From NCBI GenBank assembly GCA_022616415.1, contig JAKEEU010000011.1:1-64000 (forward strand): a stretch of 64,000 bases of DNA, written 5' to 3'. The stretch is from Candidatus Zhuqueibacterota bacterium (GTDB lineage Bacteria; Zhuqueibacterota; Zhuqueibacteria; Zhuqueibacterales; Zhuqueibacteraceae). Both the position numbers and the translations under genes were made by a program. This document shows positions 16,595 to 25,424 of the stretch, in pieces. The notes below the pieces were generated by a model. It was not told the DNA's origin, made no database searches, and worked only from the letters and a program-made list of their open reading frames with translations. The number at the start of each line of letters is the position of its first letter. The first letter of the stretch is position 1.

Positions 16595-17572
16595 TTGAGT
16601 ATTCTGGTTGATAAAAAAACACGCGTGCTGGTGCAGGGAATCACCGGCGGCGAGGGATCGTTTCATACGACCCAAATGATCGAATATGGCACCAACATCG
16701 TTGCCGGCGTGGTGCCGGGAAAGGGCGGACAAAAATTTAACGGCACTGTGCCGATTTTTAATACGGTGGCAGACGCCGTGCGAGAAACCGGCGCCAATGC
16801 GGCGGCGATTTTTGTTCCGCCGGCGTTTGCGGCAGATGCGATTTTGGAATCCGCATCTGAAGGCGTTGCGGTGATCGTCACGATTACTGAAGGCATTCCC
16901 ACAACCGACATGCTGGCGGTGAAAGCGTTTTTGAACAAGACCGGCGTACGCATGATCGGCCCGAATTGTCCGGGCATCATCTCGCCGGGCAAGTGCAAGA
17001 TCGGCATCATGCCGGGCTTCATTCACCAGCCGGGGAGAGTCGGCGTGATTTCCCGCAGCGGCACGTTGACGTATGAAGCGGTGAAACAGCTTTCCGATCT
17101 CGGCATCGGCCAGTCGACTTGCATCGGTATCGGCGGTGATCCCATCATCGGCACGACACACACGGATGCTTTGAGGCTTTTTGCCGAAGACGATGGCACC
17201 GATGCCGTCGTGCTCATCGGCGAAATCGGCGGTACGGCCGAAGATGAGGCCGCGGCTTATATCAAAAGATATTTCGACAAACCGGTTGTCGCGTTCATCG
17301 CCGGCCGCACGGCGCCACCGGGAAGGCGAATGGGACATGCCGGCGCCATCATCGCGGGCGGCAAAGGTACGGCGGCGGAAAAAATGGAAGCCCTGCGCAA
17401 AGCCGGCGCGTATGTTTGCGAAAGCCCGGCGGAGATCGGCGCAATGATGCAAAAGACGCTAGGCAAGACGAAGAAGGTGTTTGCGATCAAAACATCTTCG
17501 GCGAAAGCGAAAAGTAAAACGAAGAAGCCGCAGGGCAAAACCAAGCGAGTCGCGGTTGCCACCGGCCGGTGA
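16595..17572 (+). CDS. sucD: Succinate-CoA ligase subunit alpha
   Basis: The 325-residue protein has the CoA-binding Rossmann start [38 protein letters not shown] and the phospho-histidine loop [10 protein letters not shown] (active-site histidine around residue 249). It forms succinyl-CoA ligase with SucC. The TTG start is fixed by GAGGAGGAA four bases upstream. Compared with the usual 290 residues it carries an extra C-terminal tail of about 30 residues rich in lysine, serine and arginine ([18 protein letters not shown]), apparently disordered. Confidence 0.95.
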   Translation: MSILVDKKTRVLVQGITGGEGSFHTTQMIEYGTNIVAGVVPGKGGQKFNGTVPIFNTVADAVRETGANAAAIFVPPAFAADAILESASEGVAVIVTITEGIPTTDMLAVKAFLNKTGVRMIGPNCPGIISPGKCKIGIMPGFIHQPGRVGVISRSGTLTYEAVKQLSDLGIGQSTCIGIGGDPIIGTTHTDALRLFAEDDGTDAVVLIGEIGGTAEDEAAAYIKRYFDKPVVAFIAGRTAPPGRRMGHAGAIIAGGKGTAAEKMEALRKAGAYVCESPAEIGAMMQKTLGKTKKVFAIKTSSAKAKSKTKKPQGKTKRVAVATGR

Positions 17573-17590
17573 ATTTTTCATTTACAAAAT

Positions 17591-17671
17591 ATGTCATTCT
17601 GTAAGGATCTTTTTTGTATTTTATGACAGCCGATTGTTTTGGGTTCAAAAAAGAGTCCTTCGGAATGACAT
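17591..17671. repeat. Dispersed GTCATTC...GAATGAC palindromic repeat, copy 2
   Basis: This is the cleanest copy: TGTCATTCTGTAAGGATCTT on the left, GTTCAAAAAAGAGTCC and TTCGGAATGACA on the right, with a centre of about 30 bases. It lies between sucD and ndk and may double as a terminator-like hairpin. Confidence 0.8.
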
Positions 17672-17733
17672 TGAGCTTATGCCGTTGAATTTGTACAAAG
17701 AATAAAATTTTATTTCTGCAAGGAGAAACAACT

Positions 17734-18156
17734 TTGGAACGCACCCTCGCAATTCTCAAGCCCGATTGTGTTGCAGCGAAGAAAATGGGCAAAGTGCTCG
17801 ACCGTATCGAAGCCGCAGGCTTTCATATTATTGGCATGAAAATGACTCGGCTGACTCCCGAAGTGGCCGGAAAATTTTATGAAGTCCACATAGAGCGCGG
17901 CTTTTATAAAGATTTGGTCAGCTTCATGTCGAGCGGCCCGGTGGTCGTGCTCGCCCTGGAAAAAGAAAATGCAGTTGCCGAATTTCGCAAGCTGATCGGC
18001 GCCACCGATCCGGCTGAAGCCGCGGCGGGAACGATTCGGCGGGATTTTGCCACCAGCAAGCAAAATAACATCGTACACGGCTCGGACTCGCCGGAAAATG
18101 GCCGCCACGAAGTCGCATTTTATTTCTCGCGCCAAGAGCTGATCGAAGCGCGATAG
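17734..18156 (+). CDS. ndk: Nucleoside diphosphate kinase
   Basis: The 140-residue protein is full length, with [18 protein letters not shown] at the start, [22 protein letters not shown] and the active-site histidine in [13 protein letters not shown]. It equalises nucleoside triphosphate pools using ATP. The TTG start is supported by AAGGAGA eight bases upstream. It follows sucD, a common pairing of phosphoryl-transfer enzymes. Confidence 0.96.
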   Translation: MERTLAILKPDCVAAKKMGKVLDRIEAAGFHIIGMKMTRLTPEVAGKFYEVHIERGFYKDLVSFMSSGPVVVLALEKENAVAEFRKLIGATDPAEAAAGTIRRDFATSKQNNIVHGSDSPENGRHEVAFYFSRQELIEAR

Positions 18157-18187
18157 TTTCGTCGTCATTTTGGCAAGGAGGATTATC

Positions 18188-18658
18188 ATGGAACCTGAAA
18201 ATCGGCGCATCGCATGGATCGGCGGGTTGTTGGTCTTGTTGCTCGCGGGTTTGTTGGGTTGGATTTTGTTGAGCAGAAAACAAGCGGACGAGCCGATAGC
18301 GGTATCGACGCCGACACCGGATACGACGTTTACCACCCCGATAACTGAGCCGCCAGCCGATCTGCCGCCGCAAGAGTCGCCCAAGCCTCAGATTGTCGTC
18401 GAAGACGGCAAATACACCGTCCAAGTTTCGTCGTGGCAAACACGGCGGCGCGCGGAAGAAGATGCCGAGCGATATGCGGCAAAAGGATTTAATGCCTACA
18501 TACAGGAAGCCTACATTCCGAGCAAAGGCGGGACATGGTATCGCGTCCGCGTTGGCCGTTATGCAACCCAAGACGATGCTGAACAAATGGCCTCCCAATT
18601 GGCCGGACTGCTGGAAGCCGGTTTTTGGGTGGATCGTTATCGGCAAGGAAATCAGTGA
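18188..18658 (+). CDS. SPOR-domain membrane protein
   Basis: The 156-residue protein has one transmembrane helix (residues 9-29, WIGGLLVLLLAGLLGWILL). A Thr/Pro-rich periplasmic linker follows, then a C-terminal SPOR domain of about 75 residues (KYTVQVSSWQTRRRAEEDA, then GTWYRVRVGRYATQDDAEQMA). SPOR domains bind denuded peptidoglycan at the division septum. AAGGAGG lies six bases before the ATG. It is 31 bases after ndk and probably co-transcribed. Confidence 0.88.
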   Translation: MEPENRRIAWIGGLLVLLLAGLLGWILLSRKQADEPIAVSTPTPDTTFTTPITEPPADLPPQESPKPQIVVEDGKYTVQVSSWQTRRRAEEDAERYAAKGFNAYIQEAYIPSKGGTWYRVRVGRYATQDDAEQMASQLAGLLEAGFWVDRYRQGNQ

Positions 18659-18687
18659 AGTCGAACTTGTATAGGGCAGGGGCAAAT

Positions 18688-18766
18688 GAAGGCCGGCTTG
18701 GGTTACGCCCGTTGGGCACGACGGCTTCTCAATTTTTGTTACATCCTGCTGTCCAAGCCGGACTTC
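18688..18766. repeat. GAAGTCCnACTTGG palindrome family (REPIN-like), copy 1
   Basis: GAAGGCCGGCTTGG (18688-18701) and CCAAGCCGGACTTC (18753-18766) are inverted arms. A further arm-like GAAGTCGAACTTG lies just before, around 18658-18670. The same arm sequence bounds the broken transposase at 42115-42559. Confidence 0.7.
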
Positions 18767-18786
18767 GCCCTTTGGTGATTTTTATC

Positions 18787-18813
18787 TTGACTTAGAACGC
18801 TTTCTTTTATAAA
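18787..18813 (+). promoter_or_regulatory. Candidate promoter of the yceD-rpmF-plsX-fab operon
   Basis: TTGACT (18787-18792) is followed after 15 bases by TATAAA (18808-18813), some 30 bases before yceD. The spacing is slightly short; ATAAAT one base later gives 16. Confidence 0.5.
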
Positions 18814-18844
18814 TTCTTGACTAATCTTTATTGGCCGCTTTGAC

Positions 18845-19336
18845 ATGAAGATTTCGCTTATACGCCTGGCGGAAGGGCTGCACACGCTTAACTTCGTGGC
18901 GAAGCTGGCGGAGTTCGATCTGGAAAATCACCCCAATCTGCGCGATGACGTGCAGATCACGGTGGAGCTAGAAAAACGGTCGCCGCATTATTTTTTGAAA
19001 AAGCACGTTCGCGCCACCGGCCGCTTTTGGTGTGACCGCTGTACGAAAGAAATTGAAACGCCGTTGCTCGACGAGTCGCGCAGCGTTTTTTCGAGCGATG
19101 AAGACATGGCGGCGCGAGATGAAGAGGTTCACCTCATCGCCGCCGACGCAAAAGAGCTCGATATTACCGGTGATATTCGCGATACGCTCTTGCTCTCGCT
19201 TCCCATGAAGTTGCTCTGCTCGGAGAGCTGTCGCGGCTTGTGCGCCGGATGCGGCGTCAATTTGAACGAAGAACCTTGTCGGTGCGCTGCTTCCCCCGCG
19301 GATCCGAGGTGGGAAGCGTTGCGGAAGCTGTTATAA
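18845..19336 (+). CDS. yceD: YceD/DUF177 large-subunit rRNA accumulation protein
   Basis: The 163-residue protein has the DUF177 pattern: an N-terminal beta-rich part, RFWCDRCTKEIETPL in the middle and the cysteine-rich tail LCSESCRGLCAGCGVNLNEE. It lies directly before rpmF, the conserved neighbour of this family across bacteria. YceD is linked to 23S rRNA accumulation. It begins the rpmF-plsX-fab gene cluster. Confidence 0.9.
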   Translation: MKISLIRLAEGLHTLNFVAKLAEFDLENHPNLRDDVQITVELEKRSPHYFLKKHVRATGRFWCDRCTKEIETPLLDESRSVFSSDEDMAARDEEVHLIAADAKELDITGDIRDTLLLSLPMKLLCSESCRGLCAGCGVNLNEEPCRCAASPADPRWEALRKLL

Positions 19337-19440
19337 TGATTTTGCCATAATCGTTATGCATTTTTTAAAATAGTTACGCCGGATTTTTTGGACTAAAAAA
19401 ATCCCGGTTTCGTATTCATTAACAGTAACGAGGAGAAGCA

Positions 19441-19623
19441 GTGCCAAATCCGAAACGAAGACACTCTCGCACCCGCCGTGACAAGCGGCGGACGCATTGG
19501 AAACTTTCTGCGCCGAATGTGGTGGCTTGCTCGAATTGCCGCCAGCCGAAATTGCCGCATCGCGCTTGTCCGAATTGTGGCTATTACGGCGAGCGTTCCG
19601 TGTTTTTGCCGCGTGAGCAATAA
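19441..19623 (+). CDS. rpmF: 50S ribosomal protein L32
   Basis: The 60-residue protein begins with PNPKRRHSRTRRDKRRTHWK and has two CxxC pairs, CSNC and CPNC, forming the L32 zinc ribbon. The start is GTG, with GAGGAGAA upstream. It is placed between yceD and plsX as in most bacteria, so ribosome and lipid synthesis are coupled in one transcript. Confidence 0.95.
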   Translation: MPNPKRRHSRTRRDKRRTHWKLSAPNVVACSNCRQPKLPHRACPNCGYYGERSVFLPREQ

Positions 19624-19645
19624 TTTTGAACGTTGAGAATAGGAT

Positions 19646-20683
19646 ATGCGTATTGCAGTGGATGCCATGGGCGGGGATTACGCGCCGGCTTCGATCGTGC
19701 TGGGCGGCCTGGAAGCGGCCAAAGCAGCCTATGGCGCCTACGAGGTCGTTTTTGTGGGCGACAAGGCACAGATCGAACAGGAAATCAGCCGGCACCCGCT
19801 TTTGACGCGAGGGGAGAATGTGCGGTTCTCCATTCATCACGCTTCTGAAAAAATCGAAATGTGTGACGTGCCGACGGTTGCTTTGAAGAAAAAGAGAGAC
19901 GCCTCCATTTTGGTGGCGGCACGGCTGCACCAAGAGGGCAAGGTTGATGCGATTGTCAGCGCCGGACACACCGGTGCCGCCATGGCCGCGAGCTTGATGG
20001 CGCTTGGACGCATTCGCGGGGTGAACCGGCCGGGCATCGGCTCGCTCATTCCGAATGGGTATGGCGTAACGATGCTGATCGACGTCGGCGCCAACGTCGA
20101 TTGCAAGCCGATTCACCTCGTGCAATTCGGCATGATGGGCAGCATTTTCATGAACCGTGTTCTCGGCATCGAGGCGCCTAAGGTGGCATTGTTGAGCAAC
20201 GGTGAAGAGCGCTCGAAAGGCACCGAAGTGACGCGCGAAGCGTATCGCATGCTGGAGACGAGCCGCGTCAATTTCACCGGCAACGTCGAGGGCCGTGACA
20301 TCTTGAAAGGCAGCGCCGACGTGGTAGTGTGTGACGGTTTCGTCGGCAACGTCATTCTCAAGTTTGCCGAGAGTCTCGGCGGCGTGTTTCGCCATCACAT
20401 CAAGCGCCAGATTGGAAAACAAATCTTTCGCCAGATCGGCGCTTTTTTGCTGCAACCGACGTTTACCGGTTTGCGCAAAATTTTTGATTACGAAGAATAC
20501 GGTGGCGCCCCTTTGCTTGGCATCGACGGCGTTTGCATCATTTGCCACGGCGGCTCCACCCCGAAAGCGATCAGGAACGCCATCCGCGAGGCGACGAAGA
20601 TGGTGTCGGAAGGAGTTACACAAATAATCGGCCACGAGCTGCAAACCCACAATGGAGTGAAAGCCGTTGAGCAAGAAGCCTAA
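19646..20683 (+). CDS. plsX: Phosphate acyltransferase PlsX
   Basis: The 345-residue protein begins RIAVDAMGGDYAP, the hallmark of PlsX, and has SAGHTGAAMAASL, LLSNGEERSKGT and VVCDGFVGNVILK. It turns acyl-ACP into acyl-phosphate for phospholipid synthesis at the membrane surface. It follows rpmF by 22 bases, and its end overlaps fabH by 17 bases. Confidence 0.96.
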   Translation: MRIAVDAMGGDYAPASIVLGGLEAAKAAYGAYEVVFVGDKAQIEQEISRHPLLTRGENVRFSIHHASEKIEMCDVPTVALKKKRDASILVAARLHQEGKVDAIVSAGHTGAAMAASLMALGRIRGVNRPGIGSLIPNGYGVTMLIDVGANVDCKPIHLVQFGMMGSIFMNRVLGIEAPKVALLSNGEERSKGTEVTREAYRMLETSRVNFTGNVEGRDILKGSADVVVCDGFVGNVILKFAESLGGVFRHHIKRQIGKQIFRQIGAFLLQPTFTGLRKIFDYEEYGGAPLLGIDGVCIICHGGSTPKAIRNAIREATKMVSEGVTQIIGHELQTHNGVKAVEQEA

Positions 20684-21653
20684 TTCGATGATCCTCGGCA
20701 CCGGTCGTGCCGTTCCCAAGCGGGTGCTGACCAATTTCGATCTGGAGAAAATGGTTGATACCACCGATGAGTGGATCAAAGAGCGCACCGGCATTGAGCG
20801 GCGTTACATTGCCGATGAGAAAGATACCACCTCGGCGCTTTGCGCTGACGCCGGGCGCGCCGCCTTGCAAGCAGCGCAACTGCCCGCGGAAAAAGTTGAT
20901 GCAATCATCCTTGGAACCGTCACCGGCGATGTGACCTTTCCGGCCACCGCGTGTTACGTTCAGGAAATGTTGGGCGCTGAGAACGCCGCCGCGTTCGATA
21001 TTGCCGCCGCCTGCACCGGCTTTCTTTACGGCTTGATGATGGCGGATAGCTTGATTGCTTCTGGCAAGGCGCAACATGTTCTCGTCATCGGCGGTGAAAT
21101 ACTCACTCGCATCACCGACTGGACAGATCGAGCGACATGCGTTCTGTTTGGCGACGCGGCCGGTGCGGCGGTGGTCGGTCCGAGCGACGGCAAGCGCGGT
21201 ATCATCGATACATTCATAAAAAGCGATGGCCGTCTCACCCACTTGCTTTGCATGCCGGGCGGCGGTACTAAGGTTCCGCCGGATGTGGCGTTGGCGGAAA
21301 AAATGATGTTCTTGCGCATGGAAGGCCGCGAGGTTTTTAAATATGCGGTGACGGCGATGGGCGACGCCGCCGAGCATATTTTGGCGAAGAACAATCTCAC
21401 CGGCGATGACGTTGATTTGCTGATTCCGCACCAAGCCAATATGCGCATCATCAACGCCACAGCCAAACGCGTCGGTTTGCCATTGGAAAAAGTTTACATC
21501 AACGTGCAAGATTATGGCAACACTTCCGCCGCCTCGATTCCGATTGCCATGAACGAAGCGCTTGAGAAAGGCCGCCTTAAATCCGGTGATTGTTGCTTGA
21601 TGGTGGCGTTTGGCGGTGGCTTTACCTGGGGCTCGGCTCTCGTGCAGTTTTAA
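20667..21653 (+). CDS. fabH: 3-oxoacyl-ACP synthase III
   Basis: The 328-residue protein has the catalytic cysteine in DIAAACTGFLYGL (about residue 113), the histidine in PHQANMRII and the asparagine in NYGNTSAAS-like YGNTSAASIPIA, the FabH triad. It starts fatty-acid synthesis from acetyl-CoA and malonyl-ACP. The TTG at 20667 overlaps plsX by 17 bases and has GGAGTGAA upstream; the ATG at 20688 is the alternative start. Confidence 0.96.
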   Translation: MSKKPNSMILGTGRAVPKRVLTNFDLEKMVDTTDEWIKERTGIERRYIADEKDTTSALCADAGRAALQAAQLPAEKVDAIILGTVTGDVTFPATACYVQEMLGAENAAAFDIAAACTGFLYGLMMADSLIASGKAQHVLVIGGEILTRITDWTDRATCVLFGDAAGAAVVGPSDGKRGIIDTFIKSDGRLTHLLCMPGGGTKVPPDVALAEKMMFLRMEGREVFKYAVTAMGDAAEHILAKNNLTGDDVDLLIPHQANMRIINATAKRVGLPLEKVYINVQDYGNTSAASIPIAMNEALEKGRLKSGDCCLMVAFGGGFTWGSALVQF

Positions 21654-21675
21654 CCGTGCAGAGGGATTGCTGGTT

Positions 21676-21735
21676 GACAACAAATTGAACGAATTTAAAA
21701 TTTTAAATTGTTAATTTTCAATTTAAAATTCATTT
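21676..21735. repeat. AT-rich palindrome before fabD
   Basis: Between fabH and fabD the sequence GAATTTAAAATTTTAAATTG is mirrored by CAATTTAAAATTC around TTAATTTT. It can form an A/T-only hairpin and may be a pause or processing site, or simply an AT-rich promoter spacer. Confidence 0.45.
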
Positions 21736-21741
21736 CAGCGT

Positions 21742-22668
21742 ATGAGTGAACGCCGCGCTTTTCTATTTCCGGGCCAGGCCTCGCAATACCTCGGCATGGC
21801 CCAAGATCTATGCGAAAAATTTTCGTTGGCGCGCGAGTTTTTTTCCCGCGCCAATCAGATTCTCGGTTTCGATATTCAGCAAATTTGTTTTTCCGGCCCG
21901 GAAGAAAAGCTTACCCAAACCGACGTCACCCAGCCTGCCATCTTTATTCATAGCGCCATTGTCACTCGCTTGCTTGCTGAAAAAGGAATGCTGCCGGACA
22001 TGGTGGCCGGCCACAGTTTGGGTGAATATTCGGCCTTGTTTGCAGCAGGCGTGCTTGACTTTGACGAAGCGCTGCTGCTCGTCAAACGCCGCGGTGAGCT
22101 GATGCAGCGCGCCGGCGTGGACAATCCGGGAACGATGGCGGCGATAGTCGGACTCGATCCTGTGGAAGTGGAAACCGTTTGCCAAGAAGCCTCGAGCGTA
22201 GGCGTCGTCGTCCCGGCCAATTTCAACTCGCCGGGACAAATTGCGATTTCCGGATCGATTGCGGGTGTGCAGCAGGCGATGACACTCGCCAAAGCCAAAG
22301 GCGCCAAACTGGCCAAGCAACTCGCGGTCGGCGGCGCTTTTCATTCACCGTTGATGGCTGGCGCGCGTGAGGGCTTGCGCGAGGGGTTGCAAAAAGCGCA
22401 TTTCCGCGAGGCCGTGTGCCCGATTTATTTGAATGTGACGGCGAAGCCAACGAAAGAAGTAAATGAGCTGCGCCAACGGTTGGATGAGCAGCTCACCAGC
22501 CCGGTGCGCTGGATCGAGATCATTGAGAATATGATTACGGATGGCGCGACGCAATTTTATGAAGTCGGCCCTGGTAATGTTTTGGCGGGATTGTTGAAGC
22601 GTATCAATAAAAATTTTGTGGCGAAAACGGTTGGAAAGGTTGTGGAGTTGGAAGCTCTTTTGACATAG
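21742..22668 (+). CDS. fabD: Malonyl-CoA:ACP transacylase
   Basis: The 308-residue protein has FLFPGQASQYLGM at the start, the nucleophile elbow GHSLGEYSAL (serine near residue 93), and GGAFHSPLM with the catalytic histidine. It moves malonyl from CoA to ACP. It is the last gene of the first half of the fab cluster; two AT-rich foreign-looking genes separate it from fabG. Confidence 0.96.
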   Translation: MSERRAFLFPGQASQYLGMAQDLCEKFSLAREFFSRANQILGFDIQQICFSGPEEKLTQTDVTQPAIFIHSAIVTRLLAEKGMLPDMVAGHSLGEYSALFAAGVLDFDEALLLVKRRGELMQRAGVDNPGTMAAIVGLDPVEVETVCQEASSVGVVVPANFNSPGQIAISGSIAGVQQAMTLAKAKGAKLAKQLAVGGAFHSPLMAGAREGLREGLQKAHFREAVCPIYLNVTAKPTKEVNELRQRLDEQLTSPVRWIEIIENMITDGATQFYEVGPGNVLAGLLKRINKNFVAKTVGKVVELEALLT

Positions 22669-22767
22669 CACAGAAGGCGTCGTCCGTTAGCACATATTTA
22701 GGTTCTACAATCGTGTGAGTCATTTCAAGGCAACGTGTATTAGTTAAGCACAATTACAATTCGACTG

Positions 22768-23583
22768 ATGTTATCGTTTCTATTTTGGAATTTAAATAAT
22801 AGGCCTATTCATTCAACTGTCGTCAATTTAGTCTTGAATTTAAAGATTGACGTTGTCTTGCTGGTTGAATGTATAGTTCCACCAGAAGTGATGTTAACGG
22901 CACTGAACGAGAAAAGAATAAAAAAGTATCATTATGCGCCTGGTATAGGTTGCAAAAAAGTAGAAATTTTTGTACGATTTTCCAGTGAGTTTATCCAGCC
23001 AATTCATGAAGAAGACAGGCTCACGATACGACATCTTGCGTTACCAGGAAAATTGGATTTATTATTAGCTGTAACTCATTTTCCGAGTAAATTGAGTTGG
23101 AGTGAATCAAGTCAAGCCTTGGAATGTATAGAGCTTGCAAGATCAATTAGGTTTGCTGAAAAAAAGATTAGTCATTCGCGAACAGTTCTTGTGGGTGATT
23201 TAAACATGAATCCTTTCGAGGATGGAGTGATAAGTGCGCATGGACTTCATGGAGTTATGAGTAGAAGCTTGGCAAATAAAAAGTCTCGTATTGTACAATC
23301 TAAAGAATATGCTTTTTTTTATAACCCTATGTGGAACCTTTTAGGTGACGCCACGCCAGGTGCTCCTGGAACATTTTATTACAATGACTCTCAGCCAATA
23401 GTATTTTTCTGGAATATGTTTGATCAAGTCTTAATACGCCCTGACTTGCTATCCATCTTTCATAATGAAGATTTGAAAATAATAACAGTTGATAAGAATG
23501 GATCTTTTCTATCAAAGCAGGGAATACCTGATAAAGATAGACTATCTGATCACTTACCCATATTTTTTAAACTTCGTTTATAG
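22768..23583 (+). CDS. Endonuclease/exonuclease/phosphatase (EEP) family protein
   Basis: The 271-residue protein has the EEP-fold landmarks. These are FWNLNNR near the start (the N of the first metal motif), a glutamate in LLVECIV, VGDLNMNPFEDG around residue 148 (D and N of the catalytic site) and SDHLPIFFKL at the end (the DH pair). EEP enzymes cut DNA, RNA or phospholipid headgroups using Mg2+. Its base composition is clearly AT-richer than the fab genes on both sides, and it uses many A/T-ending codons, which suggests recent transfer. The next gene starts 25 bases downstream. Confidence 0.8.
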   Translation: MLSFLFWNLNNRPIHSTVVNLVLNLKIDVVLLVECIVPPEVMLTALNEKRIKKYHYAPGIGCKKVEIFVRFSSEFIQPIHEEDRLTIRHLALPGKLDLLLAVTHFPSKLSWSESSQALECIELARSIRFAEKKISHSRTVLVGDLNMNPFEDGVISAHGLHGVMSRSLANKKSRIVQSKEYAFFYNPMWNLLGDATPGAPGTFYYNDSQPIVFFWNMFDQVLIRPDLLSIFHNEDLKIITVDKNGSFLSKQGIPDKDRLSDHLPIFFKLRL

Positions 23584-23608
23584 ATTTAAATGAAGGAGAA
23601 TTCTTGAT

Positions 23609-24091
23609 ATGAATGGATTATGGCCAAAAGACATTGGGGAACAACTTCAGGTAATTGCTCCCGTGAGCATTTTACGTCGGCATGCGTCTCTATTAGGTAG
23701 CAAAACAAATAATCTTGTAGAGGCTAAAGTGGTAGATTTTGAACGCGAGTTGGGAGATTTATACGAATTTAACTATGGATTCTATATTACGGCACCAACA
23801 TTGAATCGGTATAGCTATAAACTTTTCACGATATCTCATAATATTGATCTTTATCCAGTAATTATTGATGTTGATGCTGAATTAAAAAGGGAAATAGATC
23901 CCGAGAATGAAATTTATAAAAAAATTGAGGCCAATTCAGAGGACGAAATGCTGCAAGTCCTTAAAAAAATTTTCAATTCACATAAAACAAAAAAGATTAT
24001 CGGTTCGCTTTTGACCATTATTAATTCTAGACAAAAGGAAACAGTTACTACATCTGAAGAAAATTACAATAAAGAAGATTTACGCTTCTGA
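23609..24091 (+). CDS. AT-rich hypothetical partner of the EEP gene
   Basis: The 160-residue protein begins MNGLWPKDIGEQLQVIAPV and includes LRRHASLLGSKTNNLVEAKV, a central YGFYITAPTLNRYSYKLF and a lysine/glutamate-rich helix at the end. I do not recognise it. Base composition matches the EEP gene and not the fab operon. GAAGGAGAA precedes the ATG. The two genes arrived together by all appearances and may be a nuclease with an immunity, adaptor or sensor partner. Confidence 0.65.
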   Translation: MNGLWPKDIGEQLQVIAPVSILRRHASLLGSKTNNLVEAKVVDFERELGDLYEFNYGFYITAPTLNRYSYKLFTISHNIDLYPVIIDVDAELKREIDPENEIYKKIEANSEDEMLQVLKKIFNSHKTKKIIGSLLTIINSRQKETVTTSEENYNKEDLRF

Positions 24092-24174
24092 TAAATCAAA
24101 TAATGAAGTTTTATCTATGGTAAAAAGCATTGCACCTATAACGGTCACATGAGAATGGATATGAGCAAAAAGTG

Positions 24175-24921
24175 ATGAGCAAACTCCAAGACAAAATTGC
24201 AATCGTCACCGGCGGCTCACGCGGCATCGGCAAAGCTATAGCGTTGCGTTTAGCAGCGGAAGGCGCCAAAGTTGTGGTCACTGCGACGACGCAAGCGGGC
24301 GCAGATAAAACGGCCGAAGAGATTCGTCAAAACGGCGGACAAGCCATCGGGTTTGCAACTAACGTTGCTGACGTCAAGCAAGTCGATGCGCTGATCAAAG
24401 GCACCGTCGAGCATTTCGGCGCGCTGCACATTCTCGTGAACAACGCCGGCATTACGCGCGACAATCTCGTCATGCGGATGAGCGATGAAGATTGGAATGA
24501 CGTAATCACGACGAATCTCACTGGCACGTTCAACTGTATTCGTGCCGCCAGCAAAATCATGATGAAGCAGCGCAGCGGCAAGATGGTCAATATCACCTCG
24601 GTGGTGGCGCTGATGGGCAATAAAGGCCAGGCGAATTATAGCGCCGCCAAAGCCGGCATCATCGGCTTGACCAAATCCGTCGCGCGCGAGCTGGCCAGCC
24701 GCAACATTCAAATTAATGCGGTGGCGCCGGGTTTCATTGAAACCGATTTGACTGCGACTCTGCCGGAAGCCGCCAAAACTGCGATGTTGCAGTCAATTCC
24801 GCTCGAAAGAATGGGCACACCGGAGGATGTGGCTGGCCTTGTGGTTTTTCTGGCCTCTTCGGATGCGGATTATATCACTGGGCAGGTTTTTAATGTGGAT
24901 GGCGGGATGGTGATGGGGTGA
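24175..24921 (+). CDS. fabG: 3-oxoacyl-ACP reductase
   Basis: The 248-residue short-chain dehydrogenase has the NADPH motif TGGSRGIGKAIALRL, NNAGITRDNLVMRM, the serine of NITSVVALMG and the YSAAKAG active-site tyrosine and lysine, ending in VDGGMVMG. It reduces 3-oxoacyl-ACP. GTG at 24172 directly precedes the ATG at 24175. The base composition returns to the GC-rich norm here. Confidence 0.96.
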   Translation: MSKLQDKIAIVTGGSRGIGKAIALRLAAEGAKVVVTATTQAGADKTAEEIRQNGGQAIGFATNVADVKQVDALIKGTVEHFGALHILVNNAGITRDNLVMRMSDEDWNDVITTNLTGTFNCIRAASKIMMKQRSGKMVNITSVVALMGNKGQANYSAAKAGIIGLTKSVARELASRNIQINAVAPGFIETDLTATLPEAAKTAMLQSIPLERMGTPEDVAGLVVFLASSDADYITGQVFNVDGGMVMG

Positions 24922-24964
24922 CATTTATTTAATGTTAACAGGGCAACTCGAGGGAGCGACAAAC

Positions 24965-25363
24965 ATGCTGGAGCGGGCAAAGGAATTTCTGCAGGTGGCG
25001 GAACTGGCGATGGAAAAAGGGCTCCACAATGGTTGTGCAGCCAATTGCTATTACGAACAAATGAGCCGTAGAAATGGCCGATTCTCAAAGCGCCGCCTGC
25101 AGCAACATATAAGTGAACTGACTTCGATTGCCAAGAATCTCGCACCAGATATCGAAATTACTGAAGTTCTAATCCCCGGCTATGAAGATTTAGATGCGTG
25201 GATCGATATTGTTGTGCCCGATGAAATGGAAGAAATCGTCTCGGAAACCTTGTCCCAACGTCGATATGAGATTTTCACGGAGGAAGGATACGATATCGGC
25301 TTAGGTATCACCGAACGCTCACAATACGAAGCCGTTCAGTCGAAATTAAGCGTAACGGTTTAA
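24965..25363 (+). CDS. HEPN-like N-terminus fused to nucleotidyltransferase-associated-like region
   Basis: The first 30 residues (RAKEFLQVAELAMEKGLHNG then AANCYY) look like the start of a HEPN domain. After them the sequence changes to a different domain with LTSIAKNLAPDIEITEVLIPGY, YEDLDAWIDIVVPDEMEE and YDIGLGI, which recalls the C-terminal part of small proteins encoded with minimal nucleotidyltransferases. The HEPN part is too short to be complete. It may be a chimeric remnant of a HEPN-MNT toxin-antitoxin pair between fabG and acpP. The ATG at 24965 has GGGAGCG upstream. Confidence 0.5.
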   Translation: MLERAKEFLQVAELAMEKGLHNGCAANCYYEQMSRRNGRFSKRRLQQHISELTSIAKNLAPDIEITEVLIPGYEDLDAWIDIVVPDEMEEIVSETLSQRRYEIFTEEGYDIGLGITERSQYEAVQSKLSVTV

Positions 25364-25424
25364 CCATTTTTGAACATGAAAACAACTTTAACCTTACTTA
25401 CCCAAACGGAGGAGCGAAAACGAA

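Noticed and set aside
19331-20794. 487-residue minus-strand frame opposite rpmF-plsX-fabH
   Set aside because: It runs antisense to three well-identified genes and has the His/Arg-rich look of a GC-rich shadow frame.
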